DNA from: Labilibaculum sp.
GTDB lineage: Bacteria; Bacteroidota; Bacteroidia; Bacteroidales; Marinifilaceae
Direction of reading: 5' to 3'
Length of the DNA: 64,000 bases
Assembly: GCF_963664555.1 (NCBI RefSeq)
Contig: NZ_OY761461.1
Location: 682,001 to 746,000, forward strand
Part shown: piece after piece, positions 47,172-56,645 of the stretch
Layout: the number at the start of each line of letters is the position of its first letter
Numbering within the stretch: position 1 is the stretch's first letter
Notes under the pieces: model-generated
Database searches by the model: none
What the model saw: only the letters and a program-made list of their open reading frames with translations
What the model was told of the DNA's origin: nothing
Made by a program: the position numbers and the translations under genes

Positions 47172-48206
47172 ATGAACAAAGGAAATAAATACGGAACACA
47201 CAGAGTACTTGAACCAAAAGGTACTCTTCCACAACCAGCTCAAAAGTTGGATAACAACATGTCGATTTACGACAATGAGGTTTTAATTGATGTTCAAACA
47301 TTGAATATTGATTCGGCAAGTTTTACTCAGATTAAGGGCGCTTGTGATGCTGACACTGCAAAAATGGAAGAAATGATTCTTTCTATTGTTGCTGAACGTG
47401 GTAAAATGCAAAATCCGGTAACGGGTTCTGGTGGAATGTTGATAGGAACGGTTAAGGCAGTTGGTCCTAACTTCCCAAATCAGGATTTAAAAGTTGGTGA
47501 TAAGATAGCCACATTGGTTTCTTTATCATTAACTCCTTTAAATATTCAAAAAATTAAAAATATTAATCTGTCTAACGATCAGGTTGATGTAGATGCTCAG
47601 GCGATTCTTTTTGCGAGTGGTTTGTATGCAGTTCTTCCAACAGACTTGCCTGAGAAATTGGCTTTGGCAGCTCTTGATGTTGCAGGTGCTCCTGCTCAGG
47701 TAGATCGTTTGGTGAAAGAAGGCGACACGGTTTGTATTATCGGTGGTGGTGGAAAATCGGGTGTGCTTTGCTGCTATCAGGCAATGCAGAAAGTTGGGAC
47801 AAAAGGAAAAGTGATTGTTGTGGAGTATTCGAAAGAAAATGCACAGCGCATTAAAAATCTTGGTTTGGCTACTGATGTTTTGGTTGGTGATGCAACAGAT
47901 GTAATGGATGTTTACACACGAGTAACCGAAATAACTGGTGAGGAAGGATGCGATGTAGTAATCAACAATGTAAATGTTGCGTCTACAGAAATGTCATCTA
48001 TTTTAATTACCAAAGACAGAGGTTGTGTTTACTTCTTCTCAATGGCTACATCATTTAGTAAAGCAGCTCTTGGAGCAGAGGGTGTGGGTAAAGATGTTGA
48101 TATGATTGTTGGGAATGGTTATGCAATTGGACATGCTGACCTAACATTAGATATTATCAGAAATTCAAAAGGAATTAGAGAATTGTTCGAAAAATTATAC
48201 GTGTAA
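47172..48206 (+). CDS. kdd: L-erythro-3,5-diaminohexanoate dehydrogenase
   Basis: 344 aa, oxidises 3,5-diaminohexanoate to 5-amino-3-oxohexanoate with NAD+. MDR-like layout: N-terminal part with GTHRVLEPKGTLPQPA, then a Rossmann fold with CIIGGGGKSGVLCC (about 192-205) and VIVVEYSKENAQR. Clear Kdd family member by sequence pattern and context. Its TAA overlaps the kamA ATG by one base. Confidence 0.95.
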   Translation: MNKGNKYGTHRVLEPKGTLPQPAQKLDNNMSIYDNEVLIDVQTLNIDSASFTQIKGACDADTAKMEEMILSIVAERGKMQNPVTGSGGMLIGTVKAVGPNFPNQDLKVGDKIATLVSLSLTPLNIQKIKNINLSNDQVDVDAQAILFASGLYAVLPTDLPEKLALAALDVAGAPAQVDRLVKEGDTVCIIGGGGKSGVLCCYQAMQKVGTKGKVIVVEYSKENAQRIKNLGLATDVLVGDATDVMDVYTRVTEITGEEGCDVVINNVNVASTEMSSILITKDRGCVYFFSMATSFSKAALGAEGVGKDVDMIVGNGYAIGHADLTLDIIRNSKGIRELFEKLYV

Positions 48207-49468
48207 TGACTAACAACGACAGACGCAGAGAAATGTTTCCTGAGGTAACCGATATTCAGTGGAATGACTGGAAATGGCAGGTGCGTAACCGTATTGAAAC
48301 ATTGGATCAGTTAAAGAAATACATTAGTTTGACTGAAGAGGAAGAAGAAGGAGTTCGCAGATCATTGGCATCATTGCGTATGGCTATTACTCCATATTAC
48401 ATGACTCTAATTGATCAGAATAACCCAAATTGTCCGGTTCGTAAGCAGGCAATTCCAACAGCCGCAGAAGTATATCATTCTCCGGCAGATCTTTTGGATC
48501 CATTGCATGAGGATGAAGATTCTCCTGTTCCTGGTTTAACTCACCGTTATCCGGATCGTGTTTTGTTTCTGATAACTGATATGTGTTCGATGTATTGCCG
48601 TCATTGTACCCGCCGTCGTTTTGCCGGACAGTCCGATGCTTCAACTCCTCAGGATAATATCGAGAAAGCAATTGAGTACATCGCAAATACGCCGCAGGTA
48701 AGAGATGTTGTTCTTTCAGGTGGGGATGCTTTGTTGATCAGCGATGATAAATTAGAATATATTATCAGCCGTTTGCGAGCTATTCCTCATGTTGAGATTA
48801 TTCGTATTGGAACACGTACTCCTGTTGTTTTGCCACAACGTATTACCGATAATTTGGTGAAAATGTTGAGTAAATATCATCCAATTTGGCTGAATACTCA
48901 TTTTAATCACTCCGACGAGATGACTGAGGATTCTAAAAATGCATTGGCTCGCATGGCAAATGCAGGGATTCCTTTAGGAAACCAATCGGTACTTTTAAAA
49001 GGGGTGAACGATTGTGTTCACATCATGAAAAAGTTGATGCACAACCTTGTAATGAACAGGGTTCGTCCGTATTATATTTATCAGTGTGATCTTTCGATGG
49101 GATTGGAGCATTTCAGAACTCCGGTTTCTAAAGGCATTGAGATCATTGAAAATCTTCGTGGTCATACTTCTGGTTTTGCAGTGCCTACTTTTGTGGTTGA
49201 TGCTCCGGGAGGAGGAGGAAAAACTCCGGTCATGCCTCAGTATGTAATTTCTCAGAGTCCTGGAAAAGTGGTAATGAGAAATTTTGAAGGAGTGATTACA
49301 ACTTATACTGAACCTTCTCATTACGATAATAAATGCACTTGTCCTGATTGTACGATGAATGAGAAACACGAAGGGGTTGCATCTCTTTTAAATGGAGATA
49401 GATTATCAATAGAACCAGATCATTTGGCTAGAAAAGACAGAAATAAAAAAATAGATGCCGTTTCTTAA
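48206..49468 (+). CDS. kamA: L-lysine 2,3-aminomutase
   Basis: 420-aa radical-SAM, PLP enzyme turning L-lysine into L-beta-lysine, the first step of the pathway. 4Fe-4S cluster Cys127-x3-Cys131-x2-Cys134 (CSMYCRHCTRRRF). SAM-binding GGDAL follows. The PLP-lysine region is in DAPGGGGKTPVMPQYV (about 345). The C-terminal zinc cysteines are present in KCTCPDCTMNEKH. Full length and intact. Overlaps kdd by 1 nt and kamB by 14 nt. Confidence 0.97.
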   Translation: MTNNDRRREMFPEVTDIQWNDWKWQVRNRIETLDQLKKYISLTEEEEEGVRRSLASLRMAITPYYMTLIDQNNPNCPVRKQAIPTAAEVYHSPADLLDPLHEDEDSPVPGLTHRYPDRVLFLITDMCSMYCRHCTRRRFAGQSDASTPQDNIEKAIEYIANTPQVRDVVLSGGDALLISDDKLEYIISRLRAIPHVEIIRIGTRTPVVLPQRITDNLVKMLSKYHPIWLNTHFNHSDEMTEDSKNALARMANAGIPLGNQSVLLKGVNDCVHIMKKLMHNLVMNRVRPYYIYQCDLSMGLEHFRTPVSKGIEIIENLRGHTSGFAVPTFVVDAPGGGGKTPVMPQYVISQSPGKVVMRNFEGVITTYTEPSHYDNKCTCPDCTMNEKHEGVASLLNGDRLSIEPDHLARKDRNKKIDAVS

Positions 49469-50462
49469 CGACATAGAAAATTATAAGAGTCTTTCGATTG
49501 TAGGACTTGAGAAAAATACCGGGAAGACCGAGTGTTTGAATTACGTGCTGTCCCGGCTTAGGGACAGCCGTAAACAAATAGCTCTTACTTCAATTGGTAT
49601 TGATGGCGAAAGCTGTGATCAGGTTACACAAACAAATAAGCCCGAAATAGAGCTTAGTGAAGGGATGATTTTTGTGACTTCGGAATTGCATTATAAACAG
49701 CGAAAGCTGATATCTGAAGTGATAGATGTATCCCGTCAATCAACAAGTTTAGGCCGGTTGGTAAGCGCAAAAGTTTTAAGCAAGGGTAAGGTTCTTTTGT
49801 CGGGACCCGTTAGCAATCATTCCATTAAGGAGTTAATTGCTGATTTAAAAAATAAAGGAGTAGAGCTGTGCATTGTTGATGGTGCTTTATCCCGCAAAAG
49901 TATAGGTTCGCCAGCTGTAACCGAGGCCATGATTTTGGCAACAGGAGCAGCTCTTTCGGCAAATATTACGCAATTGGTTTATAAGACTAAATATGTGTAT
50001 GATTTGATTCAGTTGCCGGAAATTGAAATGAATTTGAAAGCTCAATTATCTGAAGTAGATAATGGCATTTGGGCAATCGATTCGGAAGGCAAGTTTCAGG
50101 ATACTGGAATTAGTTCTGTTTTGCTGATTCAAAAAGAAAAGGATAAGCTTTTTCAGCATGGCAATAGCTTTTTTGTGAGTGGCGCTGTAACCGATCAGTT
50201 TTTAGATTTTCTGAAGAATCAGAAACAGATTTCTGAAATAGAGCTGATTGTCAGGGATTTTATAAGAGTATTTGCAAATCCTGAAACCTATTATGCTTTT
50301 GTAAAGCGAGGCGGAAGAATACAGGTTTTAAATAAAACCAATTTGTTGGCGATTACAATTAATCCTGTTTCGCCTGATGGATACCGATTGAATTCGGATG
50401 AGTTGAAAAGTGCATTGCAGGATAAAGTAAATGTGCCGGTTTACGATATAAAAAGATTGTAG
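49455..50462 (+). CDS. kamB: KamB-like protein of the lysine cluster
   Basis: 335 aa, P-loop-like start SIVGLEKNTGKTECLNYVLS (about 14-33) with KNTGKT as the nucleotide-binding candidate, though the first Gly is one position off the classical Walker A spacing. LCIVDGALSRKS near 139 could be a Walker-B-like region. Overlaps kamA by 14 nt and is 2 nt before the MutS-like kamC. From memory, the kamB-kamC pair occurs in lysine clusters and is proposed to reactivate the B12-dependent aminomutase; its biochemistry is not visible from sequence. Confidence 0.75.
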   Translation: MPFLNDIENYKSLSIVGLEKNTGKTECLNYVLSRLRDSRKQIALTSIGIDGESCDQVTQTNKPEIELSEGMIFVTSELHYKQRKLISEVIDVSRQSTSLGRLVSAKVLSKGKVLLSGPVSNHSIKELIADLKNKGVELCIVDGALSRKSIGSPAVTEAMILATGAALSANITQLVYKTKYVYDLIQLPEIEMNLKAQLSEVDNGIWAIDSEGKFQDTGISSVLLIQKEKDKLFQHGNSFFVSGAVTDQFLDFLKNQKQISEIELIVRDFIRVFANPETYYAFVKRGGRIQVLNKTNLLAITINPVSPDGYRLNSDELKSALQDKVNVPVYDIKRL

Positions 50463-50464
50463 AA

Positions 50465-51862
50465 ATGTTTCGGGAAGTAGTATCACATACAAGCGGATTG
50501 CAATTTCTGATGGAGAATCTGGATTTAAGATCTCCCATGGGAAGACGTTGTCTGCTGGATTCGAAAATGATGTGCTGCGAAAAGGAAATTACTGCCGAAT
50601 TGAACTTGGTGGATCGGATAGTACAAGCTTTGGAGTTGAATTCAGATTTTATTTTTCAAATTCAGAATAAATTAGCTCAGTTGCGCGATATCCGTGGAAG
50701 CGTGAATAATTTGCTTGGTAATTTGGTGCTTGATGATGTTGAACTGTTCGAAATTAAGGTGTTTGCTTTAGTGGCTCAGGATATTGTTGAACTTCAAAAA
50801 GAAGGAAAGCAGAGTTTTCTGGAAATTCAGGATCTGAGTCAATTGATTCGTTTGCTGGATCCTCAAAATACAAAAATTCCATCTTTTTACATCTACGATA
50901 ATTATTCAGAGGAATTAGCTGTAGCTCGTAAAGAGTTGAGATTCGCTAAGAGTAAAAATGGAGATTCTGAATTGGATATTGAAGTTTTATTTAGCAAATC
51001 ACAAGAAATTGAGGCAAAGGTTCGTGAGGATCTATGTTCTAAAATCTCCTTACACGGATCCGGTTTAGCAAATGCCTTGCAGCAATTGGCTCATTTGGAT
51101 TTATTGATCGCGAAAGCTGTTCAAGCTAAAAGTTTACAGCTGAGTAAGGGAGAAGTATCTAAGGAAAATACAATATATAGGGGCTTGTTCAACCCAATGA
51201 TCAAAAATGAACTGGCAAACCAGAATAAAGATTACCAGACTATAGATATTGAGCTTGAAAGTTCGGTTTGTGTAATTACAGGAGCGAATATGGCTGGGAA
51301 AACGGTGGTGTTAAAAACACTTGCTCTTTGTCAGTATTTGTTTCAGTTTGGATTTTTTGTTCCGGCCGCATCGGCACAAATCAGCATTGTAGATAAAGTT
51401 ATGATATCGGTTGGCGATGAGCAATCAGAAATGAATGGCTTGTCTTCATTCGCCTCTGAAATGTTGAATGTGAGCCGTATGGTAAAAGATTCTAAAAGCC
51501 ATAAAAATGTTTTGGTTTTGATTGATGAATTGGCTCGGACAACAAATCCGGTAGAAGGTTTGGCAATTGTAAATGCCGTAGCGGATATTTTTTATCAAGG
51601 AAAAATAAAAAGCGTAATCACTACACATTACAGTGGTTTAAAATCCAAGTTCAGAAAACTTCGGGTGAAAGGTCTGGACAAGGATTTGGGTGCAAATGTA
51701 ATCACCCGCAAAAATATAAACAGTTATATGGATTATTCATTGGTAGAGGATCTGGAAGGGGAAGTTCCTCACGAAGCGCTTCGGATTGCTTCTTTATTGG
51801 GAATCGATAAAGAGATTATTGAAAGAGCGCAGAACCAATTAGCGAGTAAGAATAAATTATGA
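50465..51862 (+). CDS. kamC: KamC, MutS-related ATPase of the lysine cluster
   Basis: 465 aa. C-terminal MutS-type ABC ATPase with Walker A ITGANMAGKTVVLKT (about 271-285), Walker B VLVLIDELARTTNP (about 347-360) and ITTHYSG. The N-terminal half is helical (MutS core-like clamp) but the mismatch-binding domain I is absent, so a mismatch-repair role is unlikely. Position between kamB and kamD fits a chaperone/reactivase for the 5,6-aminomutase. Confidence 0.85.
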   Translation: MFREVVSHTSGLQFLMENLDLRSPMGRRCLLDSKMMCCEKEITAELNLVDRIVQALELNSDFIFQIQNKLAQLRDIRGSVNNLLGNLVLDDVELFEIKVFALVAQDIVELQKEGKQSFLEIQDLSQLIRLLDPQNTKIPSFYIYDNYSEELAVARKELRFAKSKNGDSELDIEVLFSKSQEIEAKVREDLCSKISLHGSGLANALQQLAHLDLLIAKAVQAKSLQLSKGEVSKENTIYRGLFNPMIKNELANQNKDYQTIDIELESSVCVITGANMAGKTVVLKTLALCQYLFQFGFFVPAASAQISIVDKVMISVGDEQSEMNGLSSFASEMLNVSRMVKDSKSHKNVLVLIDELARTTNPVEGLAIVNAVADIFYQGKIKSVITTHYSGLKSKFRKLRVKGLDKDLGANVITRKNINSYMDYSLVEDLEGEVPHEALRIASLLGIDKEIIERAQNQLASKNKL

Positions 51863-51943
51863 GTTATTAATTATAAATGATGAATTGTGTAATACAGTTT
51901 CCTGATTTATAATTCATAATTCTTAAATCATAATTAGGAAGAA
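51863..51943 (+). repeat. Gap repeat 2 (kamC-kamD): ATAATTCATAATT words
   Basis: AT-only inverted repeat: TAATTATAAATGATGAATT in the left arm against TTTATAATTCATAATTC and AAATCATAATTA in the right arm. Ends 7-8 nt before the kamD ATG. Confidence 0.6.
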
Positions 51944-53497
51944 ATGGAGAGGAGTAAACTAGGTCTTGACTTTGAGAAAGTTGGACACGCAAAAGAGGTG
52001 TCGAAGCGAATTGCAGACGAGGTTCAGAAATTCGTAGAGAACTATTCAACTGTTTCAGTTGAGAGAACTTTGTGTCGTCTTTTGGGAATCGATGGAGTTG
52101 ATAACAACGAGGTGCCGTTACCAAATGTTGTTGTTGATGAATTGCAGGAAAAAGGAGTTTTGAGCGAAGGTGTAATGTTCTTTTTGGGAAATGCTGTTTT
52201 GGAAACAGGTTTAAACCCGCAGGAAATTGCAGAGAAAATCGCTGTTGGAGAATTGGATCTAACTAAGATTCCGGTTCATTCAACTGAAGAAATTCACAAG
52301 GCAATTCAACCTTTTGTAATGAAAAGTATTCAGGTGATTAAGGATCGCAAAGCGAAAAGAGATAATTACATAGAAACAATAGGTGAAGGATCAAAGCCTT
52401 ATTTATATGTAATTGTGGCAACTGGTAATATCTACGAAGATGTTGTTCAGGCAGAGGCTGCAGCTCGTCAGGGTGCCGATATTATTGCTGTAATTCGTAC
52501 TACCGGACAAAGTTTGCTTGACTACGTTCCTTACGGAGCAACAACCGAAGGTTTTGGTGGAACTGTGGCAACTCAAGAAAATTTCCGAATTATGCGTACT
52601 CACCTTGATAAAATTGGTGAGGAAGAAGGCAAATACATCCGTTTGTGTAACTACTGTTCTGGTTTGTGTATGCCAGAGATTGCTGCAATGGGAGCAATTG
52701 AAGGTTTGGACGTGATGTTGAACGATGCATTGTACGGTATCCTTTTCCGCGATATCAACATGCAACGTACTATTGTCGATCAGTACTTTTCAAGATTATT
52801 GAATGGTTTTGCCGGTGTAATTATTAACACCGGAGAAGATAATTACCTGACAACTGCTGATGCATTTGATGAGGCTCACACTGTGTTGGCTTCCGATTTT
52901 ATTAACGAGCAGTTGGCTTTGGTAGCAGGTTTACCTGAAGAACAAATGGGGTTAGGTCACGCTTTCGAAATGGAACCGGGACTAGAGAATGGTTTCCTTT
53001 ATGAGTTGGGTCAAGCTCAAATGATCCGAGAGATTTTTCCTAAGGCTCCTCTAAAATATATGCCTCCAACAAAATTCATGACCGGGAATGTATTTAAAGG
53101 CCATGTTCAGGATGCATTGTTCAATCAAATTTCAATTTGGACCGGACAAGGAATTCAGTTGCTGGGAATGCTTACTGAAGCAATTCACACACCATTCATG
53201 TCCGACAGATATCTTTCTATTGAAAACGCTAAATACATTTTCAACAACATGAAGAGTATTGGTGATGAAATGGAATTCAAAGAAGGCGGAATCATTCGTC
53301 AGCGTGCAGCAAAAGTTCTTGATGATGCAACTGAATTGGTTGAGAAAATCGAAAAAGAAGGATTGTTTACAGCACTTGAAAAAGGAATTTTTGCTGATAT
53401 CAAACGTCCGAAAAACGGCGGTAAAGGTTTGGCTGGAGTTGTGGAAAAAGGAAGCAACTACTTCAATCCGTTTATTGAATTATTGCATAAAAAGTAA
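51944..53497 (+). CDS. kamD: Lysine 5,6-aminomutase alpha subunit
   Basis: 517 aa, the large subunit of the adenosylcobalamin/PLP enzyme that moves the terminal amino group of beta-lysine to give 3,5-diaminohexanoate. TIM-barrel with conserved segments IAVIRTTGQSLLDYVPYGATTEGF, RLCNYCSGLCMPEIAAMG and MYPPTKFMTG-type. Full length. The gap to kamE is 156 nt and contains a dispersed repeat. Confidence 0.95.
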   Translation: MERSKLGLDFEKVGHAKEVSKRIADEVQKFVENYSTVSVERTLCRLLGIDGVDNNEVPLPNVVVDELQEKGVLSEGVMFFLGNAVLETGLNPQEIAEKIAVGELDLTKIPVHSTEEIHKAIQPFVMKSIQVIKDRKAKRDNYIETIGEGSKPYLYVIVATGNIYEDVVQAEAAARQGADIIAVIRTTGQSLLDYVPYGATTEGFGGTVATQENFRIMRTHLDKIGEEEGKYIRLCNYCSGLCMPEIAAMGAIEGLDVMLNDALYGILFRDINMQRTIVDQYFSRLLNGFAGVIINTGEDNYLTTADAFDEAHTVLASDFINEQLALVAGLPEEQMGLGHAFEMEPGLENGFLYELGQAQMIREIFPKAPLKYMPPTKFMTGNVFKGHVQDALFNQISIWTGQGIQLLGMLTEAIHTPFMSDRYLSIENAKYIFNNMKSIGDEMEFKEGGIIRQRAAKVLDDATELVEKIEKEGLFTALEKGIFADIKRPKNGGKGLAGVVEKGSNYFNPFIELLHKK

Positions 53498-53653
53498 CAA
53501 ATATAAAGTAACAAGTACAAAGCATCAAGTAAAAAGTTCCAAAAAAATAAGTTTTGGGAGCTGGGAAGTCCCTCTTTCAGGGGGGATTAGGGGGGTGTTA
53601 AAAGACACGGGTGCGATTGCATTTGATATTTAAAATATAAAGGAGACAAAAAA
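53498..53653 (+). repeat. Gap repeat 3 (kamD-kamE) with CCCC/GGGG element copy 2 and strong SD
   Basis: Left part has AAGTAACAAGTACAAAG-like words (53505-53537). 53566-53604 is the second copy of the element at 13403. A strong Shine-Dalgarno AAAGGAG (53639-53645) lies 8 nt before the kamE ATG; such sites are uncommon in this window. Confidence 0.6.
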
Positions 53654-54442
53654 ATGAGTGGAGGTCTTTATTCAACTGATTCCAACGAATTTGATAAAAC
53701 ACTTGATCTAACTAAGATCAAGCCTTACGGCGATACCATGAACGATGGTAAAACTCAGGTTAGTTTTACATTACCGGTAGCAAAAGGCGACGAGGCCATC
53801 GAAGCAGCCAAGCAAATGATGAGGAAAATGGGTTTTGAAAATCCTCAGGTTGTATATGTGCAGGAGCTAATGGCAGGATTTACATTTTTCAATTGTTATG
53901 GAAATTGTATTCATACTGTCGATTTTACAGGAATTACTGTTCCTAAAGTGGAAGCAACGGCTATGGATATGCACGAAACGGATGATTTCATTAAAGAAAA
54001 CATTGGTCGTCCGATTCGTGTTTTAGGCGCCAGTACAGGTTCCGATGCGCATACTGTTGGAATCGATGCCATCATGAATATGAAAGGTTTTGCCGGACAC
54101 TATGGTTTGGAGCGTTACGAAATGATGGAAGCTTTAAACATGGGAAGTCAGGTGCCAAACGAAGAGTTTATTGCGAAAGCAATAGAATTTGAAGCTGATG
54201 TTCTTTTGGTATCACAAACAGTTACTCAAAAAGATGTTCACATTAAGAATTTGGTAGAACTGGTTGAGCTAATGGAAGCTGAAGGATTGCGCGAGAAAGT
54301 AATTTTAATTTGCGGCGGACCGCGGATTTCTCATGAGTTGGCAAAAGAATTAGGTTACGATGCCGGTTTTGGAATGAATAAATATGCCGATGATGTTGCA
54401 TCATACGCAGCTCAGGAATTAAGCAGAAGAATAAATAAATAG
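53654..54442 (+). CDS. kamE: Lysine 5,6-aminomutase beta subunit
   Basis: 262 aa, carries the B12-binding domain. The cobalt-ligating motif Asp131-Ala-His133-x-x-Gly136 is present, and Lys144 (MNMKGFAGHYG) sits where the PLP-binding lysine of the Clostridium enzyme is (Lys144 beta, as I recall). N-terminal dimerisation domain about 1-100, Rossmann-like cobalamin domain 121-260. Needs KamD as partner. Confidence 0.96.
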   Translation: MSGGLYSTDSNEFDKTLDLTKIKPYGDTMNDGKTQVSFTLPVAKGDEAIEAAKQMMRKMGFENPQVVYVQELMAGFTFFNCYGNCIHTVDFTGITVPKVEATAMDMHETDDFIKENIGRPIRVLGASTGSDAHTVGIDAIMNMKGFAGHYGLERYEMMEALNMGSQVPNEEFIAKAIEFEADVLLVSQTVTQKDVHIKNLVELVELMEAEGLREKVILICGGPRISHELAKELGYDAGFGMNKYADDVASYAAQELSRRINK

Positions 54443-54533
54443 TACAGAGTCGTTAGTACTTGGTAGCTAGTCAAACTGGTTACTAAAGTCTAAAACTAGT
54501 TACTGATAACTAACTACTTATTACTCATAAGAT
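54443..54533 (+). repeat. Gap repeat 4 (kamE-atoA): GTTAGT/ACTAAC words
   Basis: The left arm AGTCGTTAGTACTTGGTAGC is largely the reverse complement of the right arm (ACTAGTTACTGATAACTAAC, then TACT). Imperfect long hairpin of about 24 bp; ends about 8 nt before the ATG. Confidence 0.65.
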
Positions 54534-55196
54534 ATGGATAAAAATGAAATCAGAGAGGTAATTGCCAGAAGAGCAGCTCTCGAATTACACAATGGTGATG
54601 TAGTAAATCTTGGAATCGGATTGCCAACAATTATCCCAAATTACGTTCCTGAAGATGTGAATGTGATTTTACAATCGGAGAATGGATTGTTGGGGATGGG
54701 TGTTGCTCCTGCTGAAGGAGATGAAGACCCTGATTTTGTAAATGCCGGTGGTGGATTTATTACTTGTAAAAATGGCGCCAGTAGTTTCGATAGTTCTGTT
54801 TCTTTTGGAATTATTAGAGGTGGTCATGTTGATGTTACTATTTTGGGAGCCCTTCAGGTAGACGAAAAAGGAAATTTAGCAAACTGGATTATTCCAGGCA
54901 AAAAAACTCCGGGAATGGGAGGAGCTATGGATTTGATCGTTGGAGCCAAGCGTGTAATTCTTGCCATGGAGCATACTGCACGCGGAAGTCATAAGATCAT
55001 GACGGATTGTAATCTTCCATTAACTGCGGCAGGTCAGGTAAATATGATTATCACAGAAATGGGTGTTATGGATATCGTTCCGGAAGGAATTCTTTTAAAA
55101 GAGATCAATCCTTTATTTACCATTGAGCAAATTCAGGAAGCTACCGATGCAAAATTAATTATTGCTGAGGATTTAATTGAAATGAGAAAAAACTAG
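54534..55196 (+). CDS. atoA: CoA transferase subunit B (butyrate-acetoacetate type)
   Basis: 220 aa, beta subunit with the catalytic Glu in VILQSENGLLGMG (about 51), plus VNLGIGLPTIIPNYV and NAGGGFITCKNGASSFDS. Partner of the subunit at 45218. Splitting of the two subunits across the cluster is odd relative to the usual adjacent atoDA, though I recall a similar split in Porphyromonas. Confidence 0.94.
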   Translation: MDKNEIREVIARRAALELHNGDVVNLGIGLPTIIPNYVPEDVNVILQSENGLLGMGVAPAEGDEDPDFVNAGGGFITCKNGASSFDSSVSFGIIRGGHVDVTILGALQVDEKGNLANWIIPGKKTPGMGGAMDLIVGAKRVILAMEHTARGSHKIMTDCNLPLTAAGQVNMIITEMGVMDIVPEGILLKEINPLFTIEQIQEATDAKLIIAEDLIEMRKN

Positions 55197-55346
55197 ATAT
55201 GAGAAACTAGATATGAGATATCAGACATGAGATATTAGATTTAAGAAATTAAATAGTCGTAAAGACAAATGGTTTTAATTTTAGGTCTCACATTTCAGTT
55301 TTCAGGTCTCACATCTTTCATCTCAAATCTCAAATCTAAAAAAGAT
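55197..55346 (+). repeat. Gap repeat 5 (atoA-thiolase): GATATGAGA / TCTCATATC words
   Basis: The left block (55197-55246) is built of AGATATGAGA-like words; the right block (55284-55340) has GGTCTCACAT and TCTCAAATC words in opposite sense. The two can fold into an imperfect stem. Ends at about 7 nt before the ATG. Confidence 0.65.
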
Positions 55347-56552
55347 ATGAGCAAAGTATATATTGTTGCAGCCAAGCGAACTGCAATCGGGAAATTTTTA
55401 GGAGCATTAACTCCTGTTAAAGCCACTGATTTGGCAGCCACAGTAATCAAGAACATCATTGAAGAAACCGGCGTTGACGCGGCTAAAATTGATGAGGTTG
55501 TTGTTGGTAATATCCTTATGGCTGGTCAAGGTCAGGGGATTGCCCGTCAGGCTTCCATTAAAGCAGGTATTCCTCAGGAAGTTCCTGCTTACGGAATCAA
55601 CATGATTTGTGGTTCAGGTATGAAAACAATCAATTTGGCCTATGCGAACATTAAAGCCGGGGAAGCGAATTTGATACTTGCCGGAGGAACCGAAAACATG
55701 TCGGATGCTGGTTTTGTAATGCCGGGAACTGTTCGTACAGGACACAAAATGATGGATTTGAAAGCAGTTGACCACATGGTTTTTGATGGTTTAACAGATG
55801 CTTTTGAAGGATACCATATGGGAATTACGGCAGAAAACATTGCTGCTAAATATAACTTAACCCGCGAAGAGCAGGATGCTTTTTCTTTTGCTTCTCAGCA
55901 AAAAGCAATGGCCGCTCAGGATAAGGGAAATTTTAAGAATGAAATTGTTCCTGTAGAGATAAAATCCCGCAGAGAAACAATTATTTTCGATGCTGATGAA
56001 TTCATTAATCGCGGAACCAGCGCTGAAAAATTAGCTGGCTTACGTCCCGCTTTTAAAAAGGATGGAACTGTAACAGCAGGCAATGCATCGGGTATAAATG
56101 ATGGTGCGGCCTTTGTATTGGTTGCTTCGGAAGAGGCCGTTAAAGAATTTGGATTAACTCCTCTTGCTGAGATTGTAGCTACCGGTCAGGGTGGTGTTGA
56201 TCCGGCAATTATGGGGATGGGACCTGTTCCTGCAATTGCAAGTGCATTGAAGAAAGCGAATATGAAATTGGAGCAAATGGAAGTGCTTGAATTGAATGAA
56301 GCTTTTGCGGCTCAATCATTAGGAGTGGTAAAACAATTGTGCGAAGATCATGCTGTTGATGCTGATTTCTTTGCTGAAAGATGCAATGTGAACGGAGGAG
56401 CTATCGCTTTAGGTCATCCAATTGGAGCATCAGGAACCCGTATTACCGTAAGTTTAATTCACGAAATGAAGCGTACTGGAAAAGAGTTTGGTTTGGCTTC
56501 GCTTTGTATTGGTGGCGGAATGGGTACTGCAATTATTTTGAAAAACGTGTAA
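55347..56552 (+). CDS. Acetyl-CoA C-acetyltransferase (thiolase)
   Basis: 401 aa from the ATG at 55347. A longer frame from 55269 would translate the repeat and is rejected. Active-site Cys in NMICGSGMKTIN (about 90), LNEAFAAQ, His in GGAIALGHPIGASGTR and Cys in LCIGGGMGTA. Splits acetoacetyl-CoA made by the CoA transferase into two acetyl-CoA, closing the pathway. Confidence 0.95.
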   Translation: MSKVYIVAAKRTAIGKFLGALTPVKATDLAATVIKNIIEETGVDAAKIDEVVVGNILMAGQGQGIARQASIKAGIPQEVPAYGINMICGSGMKTINLAYANIKAGEANLILAGGTENMSDAGFVMPGTVRTGHKMMDLKAVDHMVFDGLTDAFEGYHMGITAENIAAKYNLTREEQDAFSFASQQKAMAAQDKGNFKNEIVPVEIKSRRETIIFDADEFINRGTSAEKLAGLRPAFKKDGTVTAGNASGINDGAAFVLVASEEAVKEFGLTPLAEIVATGQGGVDPAIMGMGPVPAIASALKKANMKLEQMEVLELNEAFAAQSLGVVKQLCEDHAVDADFFAERCNVNGGAIALGHPIGASGTRITVSLIHEMKRTGKEFGLASLCIGGGMGTAIILKNV

Positions 56553-56645
56553 ACAGATAGGAGATATGAGATGTTAGATATGAGATTTTTCTCATGTCCT
56601 GATCTTTTAGTCTCATATCTAGTATCTCAAATCTATATTTAAAGA
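56553..56645 (+). repeat. Gap repeat 6 (thiolase-bcd): GATATGAGA / TCTCATATC words
   Basis: Left arm words GAGATATGAGATG and AGATATGAGA; right arm TCTCATATCTAGTATCTCAA in reverse complement. Same vocabulary as gap repeat 5. Ends about 10 nt before the ATG. Confidence 0.65.

Noticed and set aside
50465..51862. MutS/MutS2 DNA repair protein
   Set aside because: No mismatch-binding or Smr domain, and the gene is fused by spacing to kamB and the aminomutase genes.
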